NCBI GenBank assembly: GCA_017614395.1
Contig: JAGABX010000146.1
Span: 1-64,000 of the forward strand
DNA from: Eubacterium sp.
Lineage (GTDB): Bacteria > Bacillota > Clostridia > Lachnospirales > Lachnospiraceae
Length of the DNA: 64,000 nt
Direction of reading: 5' to 3'
This document shows positions 1-7,968 of this stretch, in pieces (the stretch's first letter is position 1; each line of letters opens with the position of its first letter). A program made the translations under genes and the position numbers. Below the pieces are notes generated by a model, which saw nothing but the letters and a program-made list of their open reading frames with translations, searched no databases and had not been told where the DNA came from.

Positions 1-472
1 AATCATGAAATCCCATCTCAGCCAGCCAGCCGCCGCCCCAGATCCAGTGAGCCTCGATCGGATAGATCAGTGCCGAAATCACTGCCGAATAAACACAGTA
101 ACTGAGGAACTTGGTTCTCTCTGCCATGGCTCCCGATACAATGGTCGCCGTTGTAGCGCAGAAAACAAGGTTAAAAACGAAATTGGACCAGTCAAATTCA
201 GCATAATTTGTAAAGATATCCAGTCCCGGCTGTCCGATCAGTCCTACCATGTCCTCTCCCAACAAAAGCCCGAAACCGATCAAGATGAAAACAACACACC
301 CGATACAGAAATCCATGAGGTTCTTCATCAGGATATTGCCGGCATTTTTTGCCCTCGCGAATCCTGATTCCACCATTGCGAATCCCGCCTGCATCCAGAA
401 TACTAATGCGGCGCCGATGAGGAACCAGACACCGAATAGTTTTCCGTCCATTAACTGTAATAAATCGTCCAT
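1..472 (-). CDS. amt: Ammonium transporter, N-terminal part (cut by window edge)
   Basis: Amt/Rh-family channel that takes up ammonium across the cytoplasmic membrane. About 157 residues are visible and the gene runs off the left edge. The start ATG (470-472) follows an AGGAGG-type site 8-9 bases upstream. The N-terminus begins MDDLLQLMDGKLFGVWFLIG, followed by hydrophobic segments and the family motifs AERTKF and HWIWGGGWL, close to the conserved HW-W-GGGWL of the family. It sits behind a strong promoter and a hairpin/terminator leader that is also found in front of purF and dapL, so it is probably controlled after initiation by a nitrogen-related signal (inference). No glnK is visible because downstream genes lie outside the window. 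Confidence 0.93.
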   Translation of the reverse strand, partial: MDDLLQLMDGKLFGVWFLIGAALVFWMQAGFAMVESGFARAKNAGNILMKNLMDFCIGCVVFILIGFGLLLGEDMVGLIGQPGLDIFTNYAEFDWSNFVFNLVFCATTATIVSGAMAERTKFLSYCVYSAVISALIYPIEAHWIWGGGWLAEMGFHD

Positions 473-502
473 AACTACTTCCTCCTTATTGTTTATAGGT
501 AT

Positions 503-546
503 AAAGAAAAGGCGCCCCGGTCATAAAACCGAGACGCCTTTGCCTC
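503..546 (-). promoter_or_regulatory. amt leader: mutually exclusive hairpin and intrinsic terminator
   Basis: On the transcribed strand the RNA can fold GGCGTCTCGG against CCGGGGCGCC (511-538) followed by a U-rich run (503-510), a terminator. The left arm also pairs with an upstream GAGGC (542-546) to give a five-base-pair hairpin with hexaloop AAAGGC (531-546). The two folds share GTCTC and cannot coexist. The hexaloop has A at position 1 and G at position 4, as in ANTAR-bound RNA loops. The same arrangement precedes purF and dapL. Confidence 0.7.
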
Positions 547-556
547 AACGAAAAGC

Positions 557-585
557 ATTATAACACAATGAATTTGTAATGTCAA
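557..585 (-). promoter_or_regulatory. Promoter of amt (TTGACA, 17 bp, TATAAT)
   Basis: Perfect vegetative-type promoter: -35 TTGACA at 580-585, 17-base spacer, -10 TATAAT at 557-562. Initiation about seven bases downstream would place the RNA 5' end directly at the leader hairpin. Confidence 0.85.
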
Positions 586-621
586 TAGTAATTTTGTTTT
601 TATTAAAAAAAGTCAAGCAGT

Positions 622-2115
622 TTAACTGTTATTATTACGCTTTGACAACGGCTGTTCAAACCTGTTTTTCGACGTATTTTGGGGGATATCCGTCGGATAA
701 TCACCGGAAAAGCACGCATTACAATAATCATTACTTAATATCAATTCAGAGAGCAATTCTACCGGTAAAAACTTCAACGAATCCGCGCCGATCATCTCTG
801 CTATCTCAGTGACGGAATGGTGACATGCGATCAGATTTTCCTCCGAATCGATATCAGTTCCGTAATAGCAAGGATGCATAAAAGGGGGAGCGGAAATTCT
901 CATATGGATCTCATTCGCGCCGGCATCCCTCAACAGTTTCACAATATGTCCGCTCGTGGTACCACGGACTATGGAATCATCTATCAGAATAATCCTCTTG
1001 CCCTCAACCGTCGATCTGACCGGATTCAGTTTTATCCGTACCTGATTGACCCTCTCCTCCTGAGTCGGAGAAATAAATGTCCTGCCGATATACTTGTTTT
1101 TGATCAGTCCTATCCCATATGGAATCCCTGATTCACGCGAATAACCGAGCGCCGCATCGAGTCCCGAATCCGGCACACCTACAACAACATCCGCTATGGA
1201 TGTATCATCGTTTCGGGCCAGTATACTCCCTGCGCGCATTCTCGCTTCATGTACGGATACCCCGTCGATCACCGAGTCCGGTCTGGCAAAATAAATGTAC
1301 TCAAATATGCACGTCTTTTTCTCTTTCTTTTTCACGTAATTTGAATAACTGATGATACCATCCGCTTCTTCGGTTATGAATGAATCATCCGCGGAGACGC
1401 CCGGTTTCCTCTTCGCATCAGACTGACCGAAAACAAGCACCTCTCCCGGATACAGGTCACGGATAAACTCTGCTCCCACCGCCTCCAGTGCGCAGCTTTC
1501 GGATGCAACAATATACTGACCGTCCGAGCGAATTCCATAGCATAACGGCCTGAAGCCATGAGGATCACGCACTGCGATAAGCTTTGTCGCTGACATCAGG
1601 ACCAGCGAATACGCGCCCTCCAGATGAGGCATGGCAGCCAGCACAGCCTCTTCAATAGACGGATGCGTAAGTCTTTCCTTTGTCAGCAGATAGGCAATGA
1701 TCTCAGTATCGGAGGTAGAGTGAAAAATCGCTCCGCCCAGCTCCAGTTCGCTTCGGAGTTCATATGCATTGCTGATATTCCCGTTATGAGCGAGAGCCAT
1801 CTTGCCCTTCTGATGGTTGACCTGCATAGGCTGACAGTTGTTCCGGTCGTCCCCGCCGGTCGTCGAATACCTGACATGCCCGATCCCCATCGTGCCGTTC
1901 GGCAGTTTTTCAAGAGTCTCCCTGTCAAAAACTGTCGGAACCTCTCCGATATCCTTGTGAGAGAAGAACATTCCGTCGTCACATACAACAATACCGCAGC
2001 TTTCCTGTCCCCGATGCTGCAGAGCATACAGCCCGTAATAAATATCCTTTGCAACAGCGTATGGTGACTTCGAGTACACACCGAAAACACCGCACTCTTC
2101 GTGAATGGAATTCAT
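622..2115 (-). CDS. purF: Amidophosphoribosyltransferase (PurF)
   Basis: First committed enzyme of purine synthesis: PRPP plus glutamine gives 5-phosphoribosylamine. The protein has 497 residues. The N-terminus MNSIHEECGVFG carries the nucleophilic Cys8 after a short propeptide, as in the Bacillus-type enzyme, followed by YALQHRGQES. The PRPP-binding loop ILIDDSIVRGTTS is present. Cysteines in TCIFEYIYFARPDS, HPCYYG and CNACFSGDYP match the 4Fe-4S ligands of the Bacillus type. ATG at 2115 is chosen because GGAGG lies just upstream; an in-frame extension to 2208 would run through the leader terminator. It lies downstream of pheA but has its own promoter, whose -35 overlaps the pheA stop codon. 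Confidence 0.96.
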   Translation of the reverse strand: MNSIHEECGVFGVYSKSPYAVAKDIYYGLYALQHRGQESCGIVVCDDGMFFSHKDIGEVPTVFDRETLEKLPNGTMGIGHVRYSTTGGDDRNNCQPMQVNHQKGKMALAHNGNISNAYELRSELELGGAIFHSTSDTEIIAYLLTKERLTHPSIEEAVLAAMPHLEGAYSLVLMSATKLIAVRDPHGFRPLCYGIRSDGQYIVASESCALEAVGAEFIRDLYPGEVLVFGQSDAKRKPGVSADDSFITEEADGIISYSNYVKKKEKKTCIFEYIYFARPDSVIDGVSVHEARMRAGSILARNDDTSIADVVVGVPDSGLDAALGYSRESGIPYGIGLIKNKYIGRTFISPTQEERVNQVRIKLNPVRSTVEGKRIILIDDSIVRGTTSGHIVKLLRDAGANEIHMRISAPPFMHPCYYGTDIDSEENLIACHHSVTEIAEMIGADSLKFLPVELLSELILSNDYCNACFSGDYPTDIPQNTSKNRFEQPLSKRNNNS

Positions 2116-2144
2116 GTTTTCCTCCAATAATAAGCCCCTGCGAC

Positions 2145-2188
2145 AAAAAAAGAAAGCGCCCCGGATCACTCCGAGACGCCCTTGCCTC
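2145..2188 (-). promoter_or_regulatory. purF leader: mutually exclusive hairpin and intrinsic terminator
   Basis: Terminator stem GCGTCTCGG/CCGGGGCGC with loop AGTGAT (2156-2179), followed by a strong U-run (2145-2155). The alternative hairpin GAGGC-AAGGGC-GTCTC (2173-2188) has an A1/G4 hexaloop and uses the left arm of the terminator. It is nearly identical to the amt and dapL leaders. Confidence 0.72.
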
Positions 2189-2198
2189 AACGCTATGT

Positions 2199-2227
2199 AT
2201 AGTATCACACTTTTTTTTGAATGTCAA
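2199..2227 (-). promoter_or_regulatory. Promoter of purF (TTGACA, 17 bp, TACTAT)
   Basis: -35 TTGACA at 2222-2227, 17-base spacer, -10 TACTAT at 2199-2204. The -35 box overlaps the stop codon of the upstream prephenate dehydratase gene. Confidence 0.82.
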
Positions 2228-2772
2228 GAGTTTTTTTCACGAGATACAACAACAAATCTCGTAGTATTATCATCACGCTCATTGATATGCTCATCGAGAA
2301 CCTTGAGCCCGTATATAGCGGCAGTTTCTAAACTCGCAATTGCAGCTACTGACATATTCTGTTTTCTCGTAACCTCCCTCGCTGCCATAGCCGTGTTTAC
2401 CGCCTCTATTACCTCGTATCCTTTTTCCCTGATGTATTTATCACACTGTTCCAAAGCCTTCGGGTGGCTGATAACCTTTTTTATATCCTCCAACCTGCTG
2501 CCACGCACCCCGAGGAGATTCTGTATGATGAGAAGCGAATATTCATCATTGACAAAAAGCTCATTACGGGACAACAGCTCCACTACCTCGTTAACCGGTC
2601 CCGCATAACTGTTCTCGATCGGGAGAACGCCCATATCACAAGCCCCCGATACTACTGAATCATATGCCTCTCTGAAATTTTTATGCGATACATGTATAGC
2701 ATCAGGAAAAAGTCTCCTCGCCACGACATGCGCGAACGCTCCCTCTATTCCGCTGTATGCTATTCTTTTCAT
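2224..2772 (-). CDS. pheA: Prephenate dehydratase, catalytic domain only
   Basis: Converts prephenate to phenylpyruvate in phenylalanine synthesis. About 182 residues cover the catalytic domain: AYSGIEGAFAH near the N-terminus, the ENS motif in LPIENSYAG, SHPKALEQC, and the active-site threonines in DDNTTRF near residue 170. The usual C-terminal ACT domain that binds phenylalanine (ESRP motif, about 80-90 residues) is absent: the protein stops eleven residues after TTRF. Feedback inhibition is therefore probably lost or works through another partner (inference). ATG 2772 is preferred over 2784 because GGGA lies five bases before it. It follows dapL on the same strand, about 105 bases downstream. 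Confidence 0.9.
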   Translation of the reverse strand: MKRIAYSGIEGAFAHVVARRLFPDAIHVSHKNFREAYDSVVSGACDMGVLPIENSYAGPVNEVVELLSRNELFVNDEYSLLIIQNLLGVRGSRLEDIKKVISHPKALEQCDKYIREKGYEVIEAVNTAMAAREVTRKQNMSVAAIASLETAAIYGLKVLDEHINERDDNTTRFVVVSREKNS

Positions 2773-2878
2773 CGTTATTCCCATTTTCTATAATCTTTTT
2801 TTTCTAAGTTTATATTCCGCCATAGCCACCACAGCCCGGGGGTTTGTAGTTTTTGAAAAATCCCGGACGAACTGCAGC

Positions 2879-4102
2879 CTACATGCTTGTTATTCTGTCT
2901 ATCGCCCGTTTCGTATTCTCTGCCGTACCGAATGCCGTCAGTCTGAAATATCCCTCTCCGCTCGGACCGAATCCGGAGCCGGGTGTGCCTACAACATTCG
3001 CTTCTTTTAACAGTTTATCGAAAAAATCCCACGAACTCATATTATCCGGAGTCCTCATCCAGATGTACGGAGCATTGACTCCGCCGTAAACATCATAACC
3101 GGCAGATGACAGACCCTCGCGTATCGTAGCGGCGTTTTGCATATAATACGCAATCTGTTCCTGTGTCTGTTTCCGGCCGGCAGCAGAATAAACCGCCTCA
3201 CCGGCGCGCTGAACGATATACGGTGCGCCGTTAAATTTCGTTCCGTGTCGACGCGCCCACAAACTGTTTACAGCCACATCAGGGTGATCCACCGCTGTGA
3301 GTTCCTTCGGAATAACCGTAAATCCAAGTCTGGTTCCGGTAAATCCCGCATTTTTCGAAAAACTCCTCATCTCTATCGCGCATTTTTTCGCGCCATCACA
3401 CTCATAAATTGTATGTGGAATATCCTGTTCACTGATATACGCCTCATATGCTGCATCATACAGAATGACGGCCTGATTCTCCAATGCGTAATCAACCCAC
3501 GCCTGGAGATCCTTTTTCTTCAATGCTGTTCCGGTCGGATTGTTTGGACAGCAAATATAAATGATATCAGGAACCTGTTTCGGGAATGCCGGAACAAAAT
3601 CATTTTCTGCCGTACACGGCATGTATATAACACGGGTCCATGATTCCGAGTTTCTGTCATAGTCACCAGTTTTTCCTGCCATTGCGTTCGAATCCACATA
3701 AACAGGATAGACCGGATCAGTCACCGCGATCAGATTATCCGTCGCAAAAATATCCACGATATTACCGCAGTCACTCTTGGCTCCGTCGCTGATGAAAACC
3801 TCATCAACCTCCAGTGACACTCCTCTCGACTGATAGTCATTATCAATTATCGTCTGTCTCAAAAACTCATATCCCAAATCCGGCGAATATCCGTGAAATG
3901 TCCGTTCGTCCCCCATCTCATCCACGGCTCTGTGCATCGCCTCAACAATAGCAGGTGCGAGAGGCTGCGTCACATCTCCTATTCCCAAACTGATGATATC
4001 ACGATCCGGATTGTTCTTTTTGTATTCCGCCACCTTTTTCGCAATAGTTGAAAACAGGTAACTGCCTGGCAGTTTTAAAAAGTTCTCGTTGATCTTAAAC
4101 AT
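2879..4102 (-). CDS. dapL: LL-diaminopimelate aminotransferase
   Basis: PLP-dependent class I/II aminotransferase that converts tetrahydrodipicolinate plus glutamate to LL-diaminopimelate in one step for lysine and peptidoglycan. The length of 407 residues is typical of DapL. Recognisable elements are NENFLKLPGSYLFSTIAKKV at the N-terminus, ISLGIGDVTQPLAP, the substrate-binding CPNNPTGTALKK, and the PLP lysine in SFSKNAGFTGTRLGFT. The start has an AGGAGG site. A promoter and attenuator-like leader shared with amt and purF lie upstream, with about 70 bases between the terminator and the start codon. Confidence 0.94.
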   Translation of the reverse strand: MFKINENFLKLPGSYLFSTIAKKVAEYKKNNPDRDIISLGIGDVTQPLAPAIVEAMHRAVDEMGDERTFHGYSPDLGYEFLRQTIIDNDYQSRGVSLEVDEVFISDGAKSDCGNIVDIFATDNLIAVTDPVYPVYVDSNAMAGKTGDYDRNSESWTRVIYMPCTAENDFVPAFPKQVPDIIYICCPNNPTGTALKKKDLQAWVDYALENQAVILYDAAYEAYISEQDIPHTIYECDGAKKCAIEMRSFSKNAGFTGTRLGFTVIPKELTAVDHPDVAVNSLWARRHGTKFNGAPYIVQRAGEAVYSAAGRKQTQEQIAYYMQNAATIREGLSSAGYDVYGGVNAPYIWMRTPDNMSSWDFFDKLLKEANVVGTPGSGFGPSGEGYFRLTAFGTAENTKRAIDRITSM

Positions 4103-4171
4103 ATTTACATCCTCCTACAAACATGCATGTTTATCTGACCGAAACCATCCGGTTGCCGCTCCAAAACATAC

Positions 4172-4208
4172 AAAACGCCCCGGATCACTCCGAGACGCCA
4201 TTGCCTGG
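4172..4208 (-). promoter_or_regulatory. dapL leader: mutually exclusive hairpin and terminator-like stem
   Basis: Stem GGCGTCTCGG/CCGGGGCG with loop AGTGAT (about 4176-4198), followed by UUUU (4172-4175), a weaker U-run than in purF. The alternative hairpin CAGGC-AATGGC-GTCTC (4192-4207) again has a hexaloop with A1 and G4, with one C-C mismatch at the base flanked by C-G pairs. Confidence 0.65.
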
Positions 4209-4217
4209 TCGTTCTGT

Positions 4218-4246
4218 ATCGTAGCACACTTTATTTATCATGTCAA
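4218..4246 (-). promoter_or_regulatory. Promoter of dapL (TTGACA, 17 bp, TACGAT)
   Basis: -35 TTGACA at 4241-4246, 17-base spacer, -10 TACGAT at 4218-4223. The spacer ends in AGTGTGC, similar to the AGTGTGA of the purF spacer. Confidence 0.8.
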
Positions 4247-4268
4247 GTTTTTTTGAAACACAAAACAG

Positions 4269-4297
4269 TTGCAAAACCGCTGCCAATCGAATATAAT
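4269..4297 (+). promoter_or_regulatory. Promoter of trpF (TTGCAA, 17 bp, TATAAT)
   Basis: -35 TTGCAA at 4269-4274, 17-base spacer, -10 TATAAT at 4292-4297. It is divergent from the dapL promoter 20-30 bases away. Confidence 0.7.
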
Positions 4298-4352
4298 TGA
4301 TGCATATGTAACAGTGTTTTATACGGATTACAAAGGAATGCAGGAGGCTGCC

Positions 4353-4958
4353 ATGAATATAAAGCTATGCGGAATGATGAGCAGGGCGGACGCTATGAGC
4401 GCGCTGGAACTCCGACCTCAGTATATCGGTTTTATCCTCTGCAACAGATTTAAAAGATATATTGCTCCAAACGAAGTGGCGCGGATCAGACACGAGGCCG
4501 ATTGGCCACCTGAAATAAAAGCTGTCGGGGTATTTGTCGATCAGGAGATAAATGATGTCGCTGATATAATAAACTCCGGTACCGTGGATGTTGCGCAACT
4601 GCACGGAAACGAAAACGAGGATTATATAAAAAAACTCCGTGAACTGACGGGCAACCCTGTAATAAAGGCCTTTAAAATCGAAACGAAGGATGATGTGGAA
4701 AAAGCAGTGAAAAGCCCCGCTGACTTGATTCTTCTCGATGCAGGCACCGGCGCGGGACAGACCTTTGACTGGAGTCTGGTCGGAGATGTCAGCAGAGACT
4801 TCATCCTTGCCGGAGGGCTGAATCCCGATAACGTCGCCGCAGCGATTTCAATGATCCATCCATATGGGGTGGATGTCAGTTCCGGTATCGAAACTGAAGG
4901 AAAAAAAGACAAAAAAAAGATGAGAGCATTTGTAGAAGCCTGTACAAATGCCCTCTGA
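4353..4958 (+). CDS. trpF: Phosphoribosylanthranilate isomerase (orphan)
   Basis: TIM-barrel isomerase of tryptophan synthesis, about 201 residues, normal for the family. The N-terminus MNIKLCGMM carries the catalytic cysteine (family KICGxT). VGVFVDQ, VAQLHGNE and LLDAGTGAGQTFDW (catalytic Asp) follow, then the phosphate-binding LAGGLNPDNV and GVDVSSGIET. ATG 4353 follows AGGAGG at 4342-4347; upstream in-frame codons are not used. No other trp gene is adjacent, so it is either separated from the trp operon or, by analogy with PriA-like enzymes, of broader specificity; the sequence does not decide this. Confidence 0.9.
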   Translation: MNIKLCGMMSRADAMSALELRPQYIGFILCNRFKRYIAPNEVARIRHEADWPPEIKAVGVFVDQEINDVADIINSGTVDVAQLHGNENEDYIKKLRELTGNPVIKAFKIETKDDVEKAVKSPADLILLDAGTGAGQTFDWSLVGDVSRDFILAGGLNPDNVAAAISMIHPYGVDVSSGIETEGKKDKKKMRAFVEACTNAL

Positions 4959-4964
4959 CACACG

Positions 4965-5036
4965 TCTCTATTCCGGGAATCGATCCCTATTTCGGGAATT
5001 GGTCTCTATTACAACATCCGTCTCTATTCCTGCGGA
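4965..5036. repeat. Short imperfect direct repeats around TCTCTATTCCGGGAAT
   Basis: Four degenerate copies of a (T)CTCTATT(C/T)CGGGAAT-like unit lie between the trpF stop and the end of the facing gene: about 4966-4980, 4987-5000, 5003-5010 and 5022-5029. Only the first two carry the CGGGAAT half. No clear terminator is visible. Confidence 0.4.
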
Positions 5037-5374
5037 GCGCCTCCTTTTTCATCCGCACGCGCATCAAGAGCGGCTATACGATCACGCGTCTTGACCATAT
5101 CCTCGTCTAGTTTCTCGCCCTCTTTGGTCAGGTTCTTCTCATTACGCTCCCTGAGCCGTTCATACACCCTGAAACGTTTCATGTTTATGAAATAAAGTAT
5201 AGAGGCTCCCGCCAATCCTGCCAGCATGACAACAACACCCAGAACGGAAGCGCTTTTTATCAGCTTTACGCCGAAAACAAATGCAGCTATCACGATCAGG
5301 GCAACCACGACATACAGGGCACGATATTTAATCTCTTCGGGATCTGCCTTCTTTTTTTCCTTTTTCTTTGCCAT
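5024..5374 (-). CDS. Small membrane protein of unknown function
   Basis: 116 residues. A lysine-rich start (MAKKKEKKKADPEEIKYRA) is followed by two hydrophobic segments, about residues 19-38 and 43-63, and a charged C-terminal region of about 50 residues that looks like a coiled coil (RVYERLRERNEKNLTKEGEK). It ends facing trpF and starts 10 bases after the penicillin-binding protein gene on the same strand, so it is probably co-transcribed with it. No family recognised. Confidence 0.75.
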   Translation of the reverse strand: MAKKKEKKKADPEEIKYRALYVVVALIVIAAFVFGVKLIKSASVLGVVVMLAGLAGASILYFINMKRFRVYERLRERNEKNLTKEGEKLDEDMVKTRDRIAALDARADEKGGAPQE

Positions 5375-5384
5375 ATTCTATACC

Positions 5385-7916
5385 TCAGTTAACGGTGTTA
5401 TGTACCTCACAGATCGAATTTATCAGATATTCCGGCATTATCAACATGGAATCCATGGTTTTGCCCTCATCGGAGGTTTCATCCTTTTTTTGCAAATAAA
5501 CAACCTCTGAGACCTCTGAATCCGGACAGCTCTCTCCCGCAAGCAGTCCGGAGGATTTGCATATCCTGCAACGTACGTGACAGTCACAGGACTCCGTTGG
5601 CAGAGTTTCCTCTGTAAAGTATTCAATTCTCGCGCAGGATCCTCCCACAGCATCCTCACAGAGATGCTCTATGGCAAGTTTTCCGCATTTTGTGCAGATC
5701 GTTGCGGATACTATTCCTGCCGGCTGTTTAAACTCGGTGACGCCCGTATATGCCGTATTAATCTGTTTCATGACCTTCCGCCAGATTTTCTGATGATATT
5801 CCGTATCATCCTGTGAACGGCTGTTGTCATAGCCACACCAGATCCCGGCAGTAATATACGGAGTGTAACCGATATACCACAGATCCGAACCATCCTCCGA
5901 TGAACCCCCGCAGCCTGCCGTTGCCATATCGGTCTGTTCCTCATCCAGCATCGTTTGCGTGAGCAGCCATGCAGTAGTTTCCTTCATCACCCGAGTTCCG
6001 GCCATTGTCGTGTGGTCTATGATCGTATTGCCGTCACGATCAACTATGCGCGTATATAAATGAGGCTTATGATAAACCCCACCGCCCGCGATCGTTGCGT
6101 AGGCTCCCGTGATCTCACGGTTGCTGACACCCTTGGTCAGGTCACCGGATGCCAACGACAGAGAAATATCAGTGTATGTCTGGCCCGCGTCATCCGAGTA
6201 TCCGTCAATCAGATTGTTAATTCCCAAATCCCGCAGGTAATCATATGAAACTCGCGGAGTTACCTGATCAAGCGTTTTCACCGCAACAACATTACTTGGA
6301 TTCTGAATGGCATCCCTGACGGTGATCAGTCCGCGATAGGCGTCACCGTACCAGTTTACAACCGGCTGATCTGTACCGGGATAATTGTATTCCGTATCAT
6401 CCTGAACGGTTCCCAATGTCATCCCCGCTGTGTCCAACGCAGGCAGATATGTTGACAGTGTCGGAAAAACCGAACCGGGCTGACGGTTGATATCTGTAGA
6501 ACGGTTTACCGCGAGACTTTTTGTTTTTTCTCCACGTCCTCCGACTAATGCTTTGATCTCTCCACTCGACTGATCCATCAAAACTATTGATGCCTGCGGT
6601 TCAACTATAAAATGAATAGACTCTGAGACAACTCTGTCAGAACTCTGTAAAACAGACCTGCGGAACGGACGGATAACCTTCATCGCTTCTTTTTCAGAAG
6701 CAAAGCATGACTTGATAGGATCATCGTTCTCCTCGTACCACTTTTTTATATCGTTAAAATTGAAGGATTCGGAAACGCCGTTAAAATGCTGTATCGTCAG
6801 TTGATAGGACAACTGGCATTCGACCGGCTCCGGATAGTTCGCCGGATTATTAGCTACCTTGTCACAGATTTGCTGAAGCTCGGTATCCTGCGTGCTGTGG
6901 ATTATCAGCCCTCCTGTCTGGAGAGCAACCATAGCCTGTGTATCACTATAGCCGAGTTCCTTTTTCAGGTCCTCAATGACCTCCTGTTTCAACGCATCCT
7001 CGTAATATGAGGTCTCCCTGACTTTTTCCATCACAGGCTCGTTATATCTTTGAATGCGCGTTTGGACATCATCCTCTATTGCCTTCTCATATTCATCGGA
7101 TGTGATGAGCCCCTGATCCTGCATCGCCGTCAACACCTGGAGTTCACGTTTCCGATTACGGCTCGCGTGTGTGATCGGGTTATAGTATACCGGGTTTTTT
7201 ATGATTGCAGCCAGTGTGGCGCACTCCGGCAATGTCAGTTCGGAAACCTGCTTATTGAAATACCGTTTGGATGCCGCTCCGACACCCAGGGTATTCTGGC
7301 CGAGACTGACCGTGTTGAGATAGTATTCGAGTATTTCATCCTTTGTATAATGCGCCTCTGTCGCGAACGCGAGATACATTTCCTGAAACCTGCGACGGAA
7401 CCGCGCGAACATGTCAATGTCATCACCCCCGGTAAATACCTGGTTTTTTAACAGCTGCTGTGTTATGGTGTCATCATCACTGCTGAAACTTCCACCCTTT
7501 ACAAACGCATTTACATAAGCACGTAAAACAGCTGAGGTGTCAACACCCTCATGAGACCAGAAACGCGGATCCTCCGCAGCTATGACAGCATTCTGCAGAT
7601 CCTTTGGGATTTTATCCAGCATTATGCTTTCCTGCAGAACATCTGTCGATGAAAAAGTATTGACCGGCTCGCCGTCAGAATCAAGCACCTGCGATGGCGT
7701 CCCCGTGGGATTAAACTCAACTGTTTTGATATCCGGAACCTCTTGTATCATGGCATGAACATAGTCATATACAAGATACGATCCGTAACCGGCACCGGCG
7801 AGCAGCACTAAAAATCCAAGGCGCAGGAAAAAAATCTGCACCCTTTTCAGTCGACGAACCCCCTTGGAGCGCAGCCGCCTCGCGCATTTCTCCACATGTC
7901 TCTCACTGTAGTTCAT
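5385..7916 (-). CDS. Class A penicillin-binding protein with degenerate transpeptidase domain
   Basis: 843 residues. A basic cytosolic N-terminus and one membrane anchor (about residues 25-50) precede a GT51 glycosyltransferase domain that polymerises lipid II: AAEDPRFWSHEGVD, TITQQLLKN, RRFQEMYLAFATEAHYTKDE and EILEYYLN are all present. In the transpeptidase domain the usual SxxK is RQPGSVFP (Lys replaced by Pro), SxN is NPSN (Ser replaced by Pro) and KTG is AGCGGSS, while the surrounding landmarks WYIGYTPYITAGIWCGYDN are kept. Acylation by penicillin or peptide is therefore unlikely (inference). A cysteine-rich tail follows (CTKCGK, CDCHVRCRICK). ATG 7916 has GGAGG nine bases upstream; a TTG 18 bases earlier is an unlikely start. 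Confidence 0.88.
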   Translation of the reverse strand: MNYSERHVEKCARRLRSKGVRRLKRVQIFFLRLGFLVLLAGAGYGSYLVYDYVHAMIQEVPDIKTVEFNPTGTPSQVLDSDGEPVNTFSSTDVLQESIMLDKIPKDLQNAVIAAEDPRFWSHEGVDTSAVLRAYVNAFVKGGSFSSDDDTITQQLLKNQVFTGGDDIDMFARFRRRFQEMYLAFATEAHYTKDEILEYYLNTVSLGQNTLGVGAASKRYFNKQVSELTLPECATLAAIIKNPVYYNPITHASRNRKRELQVLTAMQDQGLITSDEYEKAIEDDVQTRIQRYNEPVMEKVRETSYYEDALKQEVIEDLKKELGYSDTQAMVALQTGGLIIHSTQDTELQQICDKVANNPANYPEPVECQLSYQLTIQHFNGVSESFNFNDIKKWYEENDDPIKSCFASEKEAMKVIRPFRRSVLQSSDRVVSESIHFIVEPQASIVLMDQSSGEIKALVGGRGEKTKSLAVNRSTDINRQPGSVFPTLSTYLPALDTAGMTLGTVQDDTEYNYPGTDQPVVNWYGDAYRGLITVRDAIQNPSNVVAVKTLDQVTPRVSYDYLRDLGINNLIDGYSDDAGQTYTDISLSLASGDLTKGVSNREITGAYATIAGGGVYHKPHLYTRIVDRDGNTIIDHTTMAGTRVMKETTAWLLTQTMLDEEQTDMATAGCGGSSEDGSDLWYIGYTPYITAGIWCGYDNSRSQDDTEYHQKIWRKVMKQINTAYTGVTEFKQPAGIVSATICTKCGKLAIEHLCEDAVGGSCARIEYFTEETLPTESCDCHVRCRICKSSGLLAGESCPDSEVSEVVYLQKKDETSDEGKTMDSMLIMPEYLINSICEVHNTVN

Positions 7917-7968
7917 CCGGAAAAACCTCCGCAAAAATCAAATCATTAAACTAAAGTGTATACATATT

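Noticed and set aside
622..2208. Longer PurF reading frame from 2208
   Set aside because: It would translate the leader hairpin and terminator; the strong site at ATG 2115 gives the canonical N-terminus.
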